A DNA stretch of 7,824 nucleotides from Methanosarcinales archaeon (GCA_003661125.1 QMVO01000071.1:1-7824); one strand, 5' to 3'; positions 1 through 5,468 are shown, numbered from the stretch's first letter. Translations and numbers: made by a program. Notes: generated by a model not told the origin, from the letters alone.

Positions 1-25
1 ATTACTTCTTCCATAATTCAAACAT

Positions 26-88
26 GTATGACTTTTTTATCTAAGGATTTTCGTTTGATTTGAAAGGATAAAATGAAGAAAGTCATAC
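26..88. repeat. Inverted repeat, 10-bp perfect arms, in the gene-free left end
   Basis: The arms GTATGACTTT (26-35) and AAAGTCATAC (79-88) are exact reverse complements separated by 43 AT-rich bases. No open frame with recognisable homology lies inside. It could be the ends of a very small transposon derivative (MITE-like), a protein-binding site, or chance in AT-rich DNA. No flanking target-site duplication is obvious. The rest of positions 1-95 shows nothing I can name. Confidence 0.35.
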
Positions 89-95
89 TTTATGT

Positions 96-411
96 ACAAC
101 AATAAAAAACAAACTTTACGGTCTGAGACCGCCGGGAATCGGAGCGAGTATATTTAAAGGAGCGATTAGAACTCGCATTGAAAGTCACTAATGGATACGA
201 TTTGGAGAAGATTAAAAGATTGGATAATGAGGGAGCATTTGAAGGTATTTGCTCAATAAGTTGTGGTAAATCTGTTTTATTTGAGTTGCGATGGTGTTTT
301 TACGCGATTTCATCAAAAATCCCCACCTAATATTGAGCAAGTTCATTTGAAGAGTTGATGAAATTTAAGGGAATTGAAAGGTGGACTGCCGAGTTGATAC
401 TGATAACTTAG
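96..411 (+). pseudogene. Decayed HhH-GPD DNA glycosylase (AlkA / 3-methyladenine glycosylase type) relic
   Basis: No intact gene is present, but three plus-strand stretches in different frames read like successive parts of an AlkA-type glycosylase. Around 114-185 the frame gives LYGLRPPGIGASIFKGAIR, close to the family's GLRPPG..SLFEALVRAII segment. Around 166-262 another frame gives ELALKVTNGYDLEKIKRL followed by DNEGAFEGICSI, matching the stretch just before the helix-hairpin-helix. Around 346-408 a third frame gives FEELMKFKGIERWTAELILI, the helix-hairpin-helix core (consensus K-G-I-G-x-W-T-A-E). Stops and frame changes separate them, and the catalytic Asp region expected after WTAE is absent. 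Segments two and three both cover the approach to the hairpin, so parts of two diverged copies may be present. The intact enzyme would excise alkylated bases; this remnant cannot. The family assignment rests on motif recall. The third segment is the surest, the second the weakest. Confidence 0.5.
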
Positions 412-723
412 GAATCTTAGCGAGCATTTAAATATAACAGTTCCTCCTTCGGTATACGGCTCTCCCGGATCTACGCATTGGATGTATGCCACATCCTTTT
501 CTTTTGACAATCCAAGCTCTCTCGGTCCCGCACCATCCCTTAATGCAACTACATAATGAAGCAACGGCGCTAATGCGTGTATGCAGATCGCATCTGTTTC
601 CTCCATAACTATTTCGGGTCCATCTATCACGATTTTATCGCCTATTTTGTAAACAGGATATTTCCCTCTTATCCTCTTCTCCATCAAAGGGAATGTTTTT
701 GAATGCCCAGATGTCGAAGTCAT
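343..723 (-). CDS. TIGR04076-like small protein of unknown function
   Basis: This is a 126-residue protein resembling the TIGR04076 family, small proteins common in methanogens and anaerobes with no established biochemical role. The match is the pattern K-x-G-D-x-I near residues 27-31, a central C-x-H-A-L-x-P-L-L motif (about 47-55), R-D-G-A-G-P-R-E (62-69), then C-V-D-P-G-E-P-Y (83-90) and a closing T-V-I-F-K-C (95-100). I chose ATG at 723 because GAGGTGA sits 7 bases upstream. A GTG at 747 would add eight residues but has no such site. The frame runs about 25 residues past the usual family end, and this tail is antisense to the glycosylase relic, so it is probably read-through into decayed DNA. 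The gene follows mevalonate kinase by 26 bp on the same strand and is probably co-transcribed. No function is claimed. Confidence 0.75.
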   Translation of the reverse strand: MTSTSGHSKTFPLMEKRIRGKYPVYKIGDKIVIDGPEIVMEETDAICIHALAPLLHYVVALRDGAGPRELGLSKEKDVAYIQCVDPGEPYTEGGTVIFKCSLRFLSYQYQLGSPPFNSLKFHQLFK

Positions 724-731
724 TCGATTGG

Positions 732-738
732 TCACCTC
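732..738 (-). promoter_or_regulatory. Shine-Dalgarno site deciding the start of the TIGR04076-like gene
   Basis: GAGGTGA on the minus strand is a strong match to the archaeal anti-Shine-Dalgarno and lies 7 bases before ATG at 723. It lies between the mevalonate kinase stop (750-752) and the downstream start, supporting translation from a shared transcript. Confidence 0.65.
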
Positions 739-749
739 AGCACTCACGC

Positions 750-1838
750 CTACACTGCATCTATCTTCAGCCCCTCTCCTCCTGTCTTCACGTCCATCCC
801 AAGCGCACCCGCGATTTCCATCGCTGTTTTTATCCTCTCCCCGGACTCGCCTGGGAGTACTAAAACAGAGCCCACACCTCCTATCTCTTCCAATCCTCCC
901 GCGCCCGTCACCTTAGCACCCAGGGCACCTGATGCTTGCGACATCTTCACGAGTTCGCTCAATCCCCTCGGAACTACGCCTATCGCATCCAGCAAACCAT
1001 GATTTATGTTCATCAACACCCCCAATTTTATAAAGTCTCCTTCCTCTATCGCTCTGATCGCCTGTACCGTTATTTCATCGGCGGCATCGAATATGCAATC
1101 AAATATGCTCTTAAAAATACCTTTTCGACCCTTAACTTCGGCTACAATTTTCTTTGTCTTTAAACTCAGCTCGGAAACCTTTTTCGTATCTATTCCCATG
1201 CTCAGTGGTATGCTGCTCACGCATCCCACAATCAAATTTAGCCCAGCTAAGCGCAATCTCCTTACCTCTCCTTTCTCTACCGACACATACCCGCCGTAAG
1301 TTGAAATTGCAGTATCAACGGGACTGGCATCTCCTTGAACTGCCTTCTCTATGCGATGTGCATCCTCTCTTATCCCTTCTAAGTCACTGCTCACGCCAAA
1401 ATATTCTTTGAGTGCTGCGATTGTAGCAACACAAGTAGCTGCTGAGGAGCCCAATCCGGCAGAGAGAGGTATCTGCGACTTTATTTCTACTTCTACTCCT
1501 CCCTCTCCTGCTCCATACCTCTCTTCGAGATATCGTATTGATTCTCTGACATACGCAATTGCTTTTGTCGCATTCTCATAGTCCTTATATAGCAGTGCTT
1601 TTCCCTTTTCGTCTCTATCCTCTTTTCCTACTTCTAAATCCATTTCTATGCCAAAAGTAGGTATGTTCTCTATTTTTACATGGTATCCCTTTTTTTCTCT
1701 GCTCGATACATCCACTGTAAGTCGTCTGTTTATAGCAGTAGCTAATGCTCGCTTACCATACACCACAAAATGTTCTCCAAACAGTATCACTTTTGCAGGA
1801 ACAGATGCTCGGATTTTTCTCTCCATCTTGTTATACAT
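750..1838 (-). CDS. mvk: Mevalonate kinase (GHMP family)
   Basis: Mevalonate kinase phosphorylates (R)-mevalonate with ATP in the cytoplasm, feeding the archaeal mevalonate pathway to isoprenoid lipids. The 362-residue product has the GHMP layout: motif 1 P-A-K-V-I-L-F-G-E-H (14-23, Lys16 and Glu22), the ATP-binding loop P-L-S-A-G-L-G-S-S-A-A (124-134), the archaeal catalytic segment Q-G-D-A-S-P-V-D-T (168-176, with Asp175 the likely base), and motif 3 K-V-T-G-A-G-G (309-315). Motif 3 is odd: six extra residues, L-E-E-I-G-G (316-321), interrupt the usual G-A-G-G-x-G-S run. The outermost ATG is at 1838. A second ATG at 1826 (MERKIRASVPAKV) fits the usual short N-terminus better and lies about 26 bases from a TATA-like element, so a leaderless 358-residue form is quite possible. 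Galactokinase or phosphomevalonate kinase are less likely given motifs 1 and 2. Confidence 0.92.
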   Translation of the reverse strand: MYNKMERKIRASVPAKVILFGEHFVVYGKRALATAINRRLTVDVSSREKKGYHVKIENIPTFGIEMDLEVGKEDRDEKGKALLYKDYENATKAIAYVRESIRYLEERYGAGEGGVEVEIKSQIPLSAGLGSSAATCVATIAALKEYFGVSSDLEGIREDAHRIEKAVQGDASPVDTAISTYGGYVSVEKGEVRRLRLAGLNLIVGCVSSIPLSMGIDTKKVSELSLKTKKIVAEVKGRKGIFKSIFDCIFDAADEITVQAIRAIEEGDFIKLGVLMNINHGLLDAIGVVPRGLSELVKMSQASGALGAKVTGAGGLEEIGGVGSVLVLPGESGERIKTAMEIAGALGMDVKTGGEGLKIDAV

Positions 1839-1848
1839 AAAGTATTAG

Positions 1849-1856
1849 TATTTATT
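1849..1856 (-). promoter_or_regulatory. Possible TATA box for mevalonate kinase
   Basis: AATAAATA on the minus strand is centred about 26 bases before the ATG at 1826, the archaeal TATA-to-start distance. It would give a leaderless transcript starting at that ATG. No Shine-Dalgarno precedes either candidate start. This is a weak inference from spacing alone in AT-rich DNA. Confidence 0.3.
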
Positions 1857-1872
1857 CCATTAAAGTTGGGAA

Positions 1873-2023
1873 TCTCTTATCCCTTCTAAATCACTTGCTC
1901 ACGCAGCCAAAATATTCTTTGATTCTCTGACATACGCAATTGCTTTTGTTGCATTCTCATAGTCCTCTCTTTTCCTACTTCTAAATCCATTTCTATGCCA
2001 AAAGTAGGTAGGTATGTTCTCTA
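1873..2023 (-). pseudogene. Degraded, internally deleted partial copy of mevalonate kinase
   Basis: This stretch repeats three separate pieces of the neighbouring mvk gene in the same order and orientation. Positions 1873-1922 match 1366-1411, about 1920-1967 match 1538-1585, and about 1967-2023 match 1618-1673. They correspond to roughly codons 143-158, 85-101 and 56-74 of the intact gene. The intervening 130 or so and 36 or so bases are missing. The joins fall at short shared words, TTGA and TCCT. Within the matched pieces there are substitutions (for example C/T in TTTTGTCGCATT versus TTTTGTTGCATT), a 4-base GGTA duplication near 2007-2013 and small insertions, so the frame is broken and a TGA interrupts it. 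It is noncoding. The left end stops just before the mvk promoter and the right end meets the stop codon of the HAD gene. Confidence 0.85.
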
Positions 2024-2644
2024 TTATTTATCCAATACCGCAAACAATCCATGAAGATTCTCTATGTGCATATCACCTGCTGATTTCGATCTCACACCTA
2101 TTACAGTGCAACCGGCGGATTTACCAGCCATAAAGTCGCTCTCCGTGTCTCCTACGAGTATCACATTCTCTGGCTTTGTTTTTAACTTCTCACATGCTTC
2201 TATCACCATCTCCGCATCTGGCTTACCATTTTTTACGTCATCTCCGGTAACAATCACGTCAAAATAGCCAAATAGATGGAAATGCTCTAATATCCGGTGA
2301 ACATTCTTTTTCGGCGTATTCGTAACCAACCCTATTTTGAGTTTATACGCTTCTCTTATACGGTTTAATACCTCTTTTACACCCGGGAACAGCTCTATAA
2401 GCGCTGTTAACTTCAATTGCTCAGTAATGCAATACTTTCCTGCTTCTTCATCCAGATTTAATTCCGCTAAGTTATGCTTCAGGTCAGGACCCCAGCATTT
2501 ATCGGTAAACTCTTCTCTGCTCATCTCCTCCTTCCGGTATGCCCTTAGCATATCGTTAAATGCTTGATACCAACTTTCGAATGAGTTTATCAGGACGCCA
2601 TCAAGGTCGAATAAAACCGCTTCTATTCTTTTTTCTTTCTTCAT
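2024..2644 (-). CDS. HAD superfamily hydrolase (phosphoglycolate phosphatase / beta-phosphoglucomutase-like)
   Basis: This 206-residue soluble protein has all four HAD motifs. Motif I is F-D-L-D-G-V-L (12-18) with nucleophile Asp13 and acid/base Asp15. Motif II is L-V-T-N-T (106-110). Motif III is Lys141 in G-K-P-D. Motif IV is V-G-D-T-E-S-D (164-170), supplying the Mg2+-binding acids. A helical cap of about 65-70 residues sits between motifs I and II, as in subclass IA enzymes that hydrolyse phosphoglycolate, other small phosphate esters or pyrophosphate. The substrate cannot be told from the sequence. The ATG at 2644 is supported by GGGGTGAT seven bases upstream. The gene runs divergently from rnp3 and in the same direction as mvk, but the 185-bp gap to mvk contains the mvk relic, so co-transcription is uncertain. 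The stop codon lies at the edge of that relic, so the last residue or two may have been changed by the rearrangement. Confidence 0.85.
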   Translation of the reverse strand: MKKEKRIEAVLFDLDGVLINSFESWYQAFNDMLRAYRKEEMSREEFTDKCWGPDLKHNLAELNLDEEAGKYCITEQLKLTALIELFPGVKEVLNRIREAYKLKIGLVTNTPKKNVHRILEHFHLFGYFDVIVTGDDVKNGKPDAEMVIEACEKLKTKPENVILVGDTESDFMAGKSAGCTVIGVRSKSAGDMHIENLHGLFAVLDK

Positions 2645-2650
2645 TTATCC

Positions 2651-2658
2651 ATCACCCC
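2651..2658 (-). promoter_or_regulatory. Shine-Dalgarno site of the HAD hydrolase gene
   Basis: Minus-strand GGGGTGAT matches the archaeal consensus GGAGGTGAT except for its third position and is spaced 7 bases from ATG at 2644, fixing this start. Confidence 0.65.
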
Positions 2659-2660
2659 TA

Positions 2661-2690
2661 TTAATTAATTTTGCTTTTTTAACATGATAA
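2661..2690. promoter_or_regulatory. Divergent promoter region between HAD hydrolase and rnp3
   Basis: The 59-bp spacer between the two divergent starts must hold both promoters unless longer leaders exist. It contains the palindromic AT word TTAATTAATT (2661-2670) and a T-rich tract (2671-2682). A TATA box at 2661-2670 would put the rnp3 transcription start near 2692, about 12 bases before its ATG, where no Shine-Dalgarno is visible. The exact elements cannot be resolved by eye. Confidence 0.35.
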
Positions 2691-2703
2691 CCTTCTTTAA
2701 TTA

Positions 2704-3390
2704 ATGCCCAACTTCTTTGACCTCAATGTGCATGCATATCCTGAAACCGAAGTACCAGTGGATGATATGTTGCGAATCGCAAAAAGATACGGATATGCCG
2801 GCATAGCGATAACAAACCACGATGATACCGGAAAGGAGGAGAAGGAGGTATTATTCACACCGATATCAAATTTTGCATTCCGTGGTGTGGAAATAAGGGC
2901 AAAATCGGTCTCCGAATTGAAAAGAAGAATAAAGCTTCACTATGGACAGGTGCCCTTGTTGGCGGTTCATGGTGGCAATGAGGTAATAAACGAAGCGGCA
3001 TTAAAAGATTCTAGGGTAGATTTATTAGCACATCCCTGCGGTGAAAATGTGGAAGGGGAAGTGAGCCATGTGCTGGTGAGATATGCCGCCGAGAATAGTG
3101 TTGCAATAGACTTCAATTTCAATCCGATAATCCGCAGTAAGAGAGGTGATAGAGCGCGAATCTTATGGAAGATGCGAGAGAATTTGAAGCTGGTGAGGAA
3201 ATACAAAGCCCTGGCAATAATAACCAGCAATGCCCGGTCTATATACGATCTAAGAGCACCAAGAGAGATAATTGCACTGGCATCACTGTTCGGAATGAAA
3301 AAAGAAGAGGCTGTACACGCTTTAAGCGCTGTTCCAGAAGGCGTATTAAAGAAGAAATGGAAAAAGAAAACGGAAGTGGAGATAATATGA
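2704..3390 (+). CDS. rnp3: Ribonuclease P protein component 3 (Rpp30 homologue)
   Basis: This is the Rpp30-type subunit of archaeal RNase P, a TIM-barrel (PHP-like) RNA-binding protein that pairs with Pop5 to support the catalytic RNA in removing tRNA 5' leaders. The 228 residues are the usual length. Characteristic strands are visible in order: F-F-D-L-N-V-H at the N-terminus (4-10), G-I-A-I-T-N-H (33-39), V-H-G-G-N-E-V-I-N-E-A-A (88-99), V-D-L-L-A-H-P (105-111), A-I-D-F-N-F-N-P-I (134-142), and I-T-S-N-A-R-S (173-179) followed by L-R-A-P-R-E-I. The C-terminus is a lysine-rich tail (215-223). The ATG at 2704 directly precedes the conserved N-terminus. No Shine-Dalgarno is evident, suggesting a short-leader or leaderless mRNA. 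The last codons overlap the start of rnp2 by ATGA, indicating translational coupling of the two partners. Confidence 0.92.
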   Translation: MPNFFDLNVHAYPETEVPVDDMLRIAKRYGYAGIAITNHDDTGKEEKEVLFTPISNFAFRGVEIRAKSVSELKRRIKLHYGQVPLLAVHGGNEVINEAALKDSRVDLLAHPCGENVEGEVSHVLVRYAAENSVAIDFNFNPIIRSKRGDRARILWKMRENLKLVRKYKALAIITSNARSIYDLRAPREIIALASLFGMKKEEAVHALSAVPEGVLKKKWKKKTEVEII

Positions 3391-3845
3391 AAAAAAAAGT
3401 TGAGTGCAAAGGTCAAAATAAATTTTACGTTTTGCATTTTGCATTTTTGCTGCCCCCCACTCTTCGAGAAAGGAAGAGGTATATTGTGTTTGAGGTGATA
3501 AGCGAGCGAGAAATAGCTAAGCGAGAGTTGGTGGAAGAGATAAATGACGCTATTTACTCTCTCTATGGAGATGTAGGAGCAAGCAAAAGCAGGATATGGC
3601 TGATAGGCTATAAGAAGAAGAAGAAAGACGAGGATACAGGCACAGATGTGGGTGTTGGTATCTTGAGATGTGCACATGATAAAGTGGAGGAAGTGAGAGC
3701 AGCATTAGCTTGTATTCATTCGGTGAATGAAGCTAGAATCGGCATAAGAGTGATAAAAATCTCTGGGTCGATAAAAGGAGCAACTCGCCTAACTAAATCT
3801 TTTCTTGAGAAATCATCAACCCTTAAGCATCAAATATCAAACTAA
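3387..3845 (+). CDS. rnp2: Ribonuclease P protein component 2 (Pop5 homologue)
   Basis: This is the Pop5 subunit, which forms a heterotetramer with Rpp30 and activates the RNase P RNA. From the ATG in the ATGA overlap with rnp3, the product is 152 residues. The family core begins at residue 21 with L-L-P-P-T-L-R-E-R-K-R-Y and continues through F-E-V-I-S-E (35-40), the D-A-I-Y-S-L-Y-G helix (54-61) and G-I-L-R-C-A-H (91-97). It then runs into V-E-E-V-R-A-A-L-A-C-I (100-110), I-G-I-R-V-I-K-I-S-G-S-I-K (118-130) and a short tail. Most Pop5 proteins start only two or three residues before L-P-P-T-L; here about 20 extra residues, coded over a small AT-rich palindrome, precede it. A TTG at 3447 would restore the normal length but has no ribosome-binding signal. 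A longer upstream frame from 3165 lies inside rnp3 and is not credible. The gene converges on the protease gene with a 9-bp overlap. Confidence 0.88.
   Translation: MKKKVECKGQNKFYVLHFAFLLPPTLRERKRYIVFEVISEREIAKRELVEEINDAIYSLYGDVGASKSRIWLIGYKKKKKDEDTGTDVGVGILRCAHDKVEEVRAALACIHSVNEARIGIRVIKISGSIKGATRLTKSFLEKSSTLKHQISN
3405..3443. repeat. Imperfect palindrome within the 5' coding region of rnp2
   Basis: TGCAAA (3405-3410) and CAAAA (3414-3418) pair with TTTTG (3430-3434) and TTTGCA (3438-3443). This gives 6 + 5 bp arms separated by unpaired GGT/CAT triplets and an 11-base loop. The stretch also repeats TTTTGCAT. It codes for the extra Pop5 N-terminal residues K-F-Y-V-L-H-F-A-F. TTTTGCAT-type palindromes recur as dispersed repeats in some genomes, so this may be a small inserted repeat. 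The mRNA could also fold into a weak hairpin here. Confidence 0.5.
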
Positions 3846-5078
3846 TCCACTCCCTCTCAGCATCTCTATATAAGTCATCAAATCCCTTCTTGTGATGATT
3901 CCCACTACGCTTCCTCTTTCCTCCCCTTTCACTGCAAGAACATTCTTTCGGTGTCTTATCATCTTTTTCAGCGCTTCCGTCGCCCCATCATCTTCCGATA
4001 CAACGTCGTTAATGATATCGAATGAACCCATTGCGTCAGAAATCTTCAAAAAGTAGCGCTGCTCGACCGGCATCCTTTTTATCTCATCAAACGTTATAAA
4101 CCCCTTTAATTCGCCTCTTTCACTGACTACCGCATATTCTGCGGTTCTCTCCTCAAGCATCTTATTCGCCAGCTCCGAGATGTACATATCTTCCGGCACG
4201 CTTGTCCTCTCTGTTCGCATTACATTTTTTACCTTTATTCCTTCTAATGCAGTAAAAGTGGTAGTAGCTGCCTCTTCTTCCGTTGCTGCGATGTACAGGA
4301 AAATGGCAATTAAAGGGATCCAAATGTTCGTTTCGCGCTCTCCAGTTAAAATAAACATGAAAGGGTCTGCAATAAGCCCTGTTATCGCCATTATAACAGC
4401 AAATGCCTTTCCTATTAACACCGCTCTCTTTGTTGCCTTTAGAAAAGACATTCTTTTCGCAAAAAGGGCTCTTAAAACTCGCCCACCATCCATTGGAAAG
4501 GCAGGTAATAGGTTGAATATAGCTAATATCACATTAAGAAATCCTAGCATAAACACTACTATCCCAACCGGGCGTTGAACAGCGAAAATCATTGCTTTTA
4601 TGCCCCAGAAAGAGAAAAGAAATACGCCGCCAAGCGTAAAGCTCATCAAAGGTCCCGCAATTGCTATCCTCCACTCCTTCTCCGGGCTCTTTGGTATATC
4701 TTCCATCATTGCCAAGCCGCCGAAGATGAAAAGCGTGATGCCATGTATTTTCGTCCCAAATTTCATCGCAACATACGAATGAGACATCTCGTGGAGTAAT
4801 AAAGAGACGAAGAAAAGGAAAGCCGCTATGGAGGATAAGGAATAACGGAGAAAAGCAGATATATTGAGATCTCCCAAGCCCAGCGGCAGCAAGATAGGTT
4901 TCGTAGGGTCTTTTGCAAATAATGACACCATTAAAGAGTATATAGGTGAATTGGGACCTATACTTAACGTAGGCCCATGCGCAAACGTCATTACGATTAG
5001 CGGTAAGATAAACAAAAAAGTAAAATGCAACCTTATCGGAATACCGATGAGCGTACCCACTTGTATAGATGTTCGCAT
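3837..5078 (-). CDS. Membrane zinc metalloprotease, M50 / site-2 protease family, with C-terminal CBS pair
   Basis: This is a polytopic membrane metalloprotease that cleaves other proteins within or next to the membrane; its substrate is unknown. Counting from the ATG at 5078 (413 residues), hydrophobic segments lie near 18-34, 79-104, 137-157, 171-191, 221-240 and 253-266. The zinc site H-E-M-S-H is at 96-100 inside the second segment. The second M50 motif N-L-L-P-A-F-P-M-D-G-G is at 189-199, supplying the third ligand Asp197. Two CBS domains follow (about 284-335 and 346-405, the latter ending G-I-I-T-R-R-D-L), as in archaeal and bacterial SpoIVFB-like S2Ps where CBS pairs are thought to sense adenylates. 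I prefer ATG 5078 over TTG 5093 because GGTGA stands 8 bases before it. The 3' end overlaps rnp2 tail to tail by 9 bp. It is divergent from the PRC-barrel gene and shares a TATA-rich spacer with it. Confidence 0.9.
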   Translation of the reverse strand: MRTSIQVGTLIGIPIRLHFTFLFILPLIVMTFAHGPTLSIGPNSPIYSLMVSLFAKDPTKPILLPLGLGDLNISAFLRYSLSSIAAFLFFVSLLLHEMSHSYVAMKFGTKIHGITLFIFGGLAMMEDIPKSPEKEWRIAIAGPLMSFTLGGVFLFSFWGIKAMIFAVQRPVGIVVFMLGFLNVILAIFNLLPAFPMDGGRVLRALFAKRMSFLKATKRAVLIGKAFAVIMAITGLIADPFMFILTGERETNIWIPLIAIFLYIAATEEEAATTTFTALEGIKVKNVMRTERTSVPEDMYISELANKMLEERTAEYAVVSERGELKGFITFDEIKRMPVEQRYFLKISDAMGSFDIINDVVSEDDGATEALKKMIRHRKNVLAVKGEERGSVVGIITRRDLMTYIEMLRGSGLV

Positions 5079-5086
5079 CTTGTCCT

Positions 5087-5091
5087 TCACC
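5087..5091 (-). promoter_or_regulatory. Shine-Dalgarno site choosing the internal ATG of the site-2 protease
   Basis: Minus-strand GGTGA lies 8 bases before ATG 5078. A longer frame could start at TTG 5093, but that codon overlaps this site and has no upstream ribosome-binding signal of its own. Confidence 0.5.
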
Positions 5092-5102
5092 AATCTGCTA
5101 AT

Positions 5103-5120
5103 AAATAATTATATATATTA
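5103..5120. promoter_or_regulatory. Shared TATA-box element between site-2 protease and PRC-barrel genes
   Basis: The run TTATATATATTA (5109-5120), extended leftward by AT-rich sequence, reads as a TATA box on both strands. Rightward, it is centred about 28 bases before ATG 5142, so transcription would begin at or just before the PRC-barrel start codon. No Shine-Dalgarno is present there, which fits a leaderless mRNA. Leftward, initiation about 26 bases away falls near 5088, close to the protease start at 5078. Confidence 0.55.
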
Positions 5121-5141
5121 CTTCTTTGCATAAATAGCATT

Positions 5142-5417
5142 ATGGAAATAGAATTGTCTTCCTTATATGGGCAGGATATATACACAGATAAAGGCGTATA
5201 TGTCGGCAAGATAGAGGATGTGAGCATAGACATAAAGGAGAAGAGAATATCGGGGCTCGCGGTGAAGAACATAAATCCAAACGCTTTTGATCTGGGCAAG
5301 AAGAAAGGCGTGGTTATTCCCTATCGGTGGGTGACTGCCATTGGCGACATAGTGCTGATAAAGCATGTGAGGAGAAGAGTAGCGGAGAAGGAGGAGGAAG
5401 AGGACGAGAGAAAGTAA
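5142..5417 (+). CDS. PRC-barrel domain protein
   Basis: This is a 91-residue protein consisting almost entirely of one PRC-barrel: S-S-L-Y-G-Q-D-I-Y (6-14), G-V-Y-V-G-K-I-E-D-V (18-27), I-S-G-L-A-V-K (36-42), and V-V-I-P-Y-R-W-V-T-A-I-G-D-I-V-L-I (57-73). It ends in a charged tail rich in Glu and Arg/Lys. PRC-barrels are small beta-barrel adaptor modules. Some euryarchaeal stand-alone versions (CdpB1/CdpB2 in haloarchaea) take part in FtsZ-based cell division, while bacterial relatives include RimM and the photosynthetic reaction-centre H subunit. The V-P-Y-R-W-V-x-x-x-G-D element resembles the archaeal stand-alone group. Membership of the CdpB group is a guess, so no symbol is given. The start follows a TATA box at leaderless spacing. 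thg1 starts 51 bp after the stop on the same strand and is probably co-transcribed. Confidence 0.82.
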   Translation: MEIELSSLYGQDIYTDKGVYVGKIEDVSIDIKEKRISGLAVKNINPNAFDLGKKKGVVIPYRWVTAIGDIVLIKHVRRRVAEKEEEEDERK

Positions 5418-5468
5418 AGAAAACACTGGATTTTACAGGACCTCTTCACAAAAGAAAAAATAGCCGGG

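Noticed and set aside
119..131. Perfect palindrome CGGTCTGAGACCG, considered as an operator or terminator stem
   Set aside because: It has only a one-base centre, no following T-run and no promoter nearby, and it falls within the G-L-R-P codons of the glycosylase relic; probably coincidence.
1..342. Possible tRNA, small RNA or CRISPR in the gene-free left end
   Set aside because: No T-loop GTTCRANNC-type motif with cloverleaf pairing and no regularly spaced direct repeats were found by eye.
724..747. GTG start for the TIGR04076-like gene
   Set aside because: It has no ribosome-binding site and the strong GAGGTGA would lie inside the coding region; ATG 723 is well placed behind it.
750..1838. 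Several plus-strand open frames opposite mevalonate kinase (for example 1006-1299 and 1351-1581)
   Set aside because: These are Ser/Pro/Leu-rich shadows of a strongly supported gene, with no motifs or ribosome sites.
3165..3386. Upstream extension of the rnp2 frame to an ATG at 3165
   Set aside because: It lies wholly inside rnp3 in another frame, translates to unstructured basic sequence unrelated to Pop5, and the ATGA overlap gives a better start.
2967..3677. Long minus-strand open frame (236 codons) antisense to rnp3 and rnp2
   Set aside because: It has low-complexity, Ser/Phe/Leu-rich translation with no recognisable motif, and it lies opposite two well-supported RNase P genes.
5079..5093. 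TTG start for the site-2 protease
   Set aside because: ATG 5078 has a GGTGA 8 bases upstream and matches the usual N-terminus; the TTG would overlap that site.
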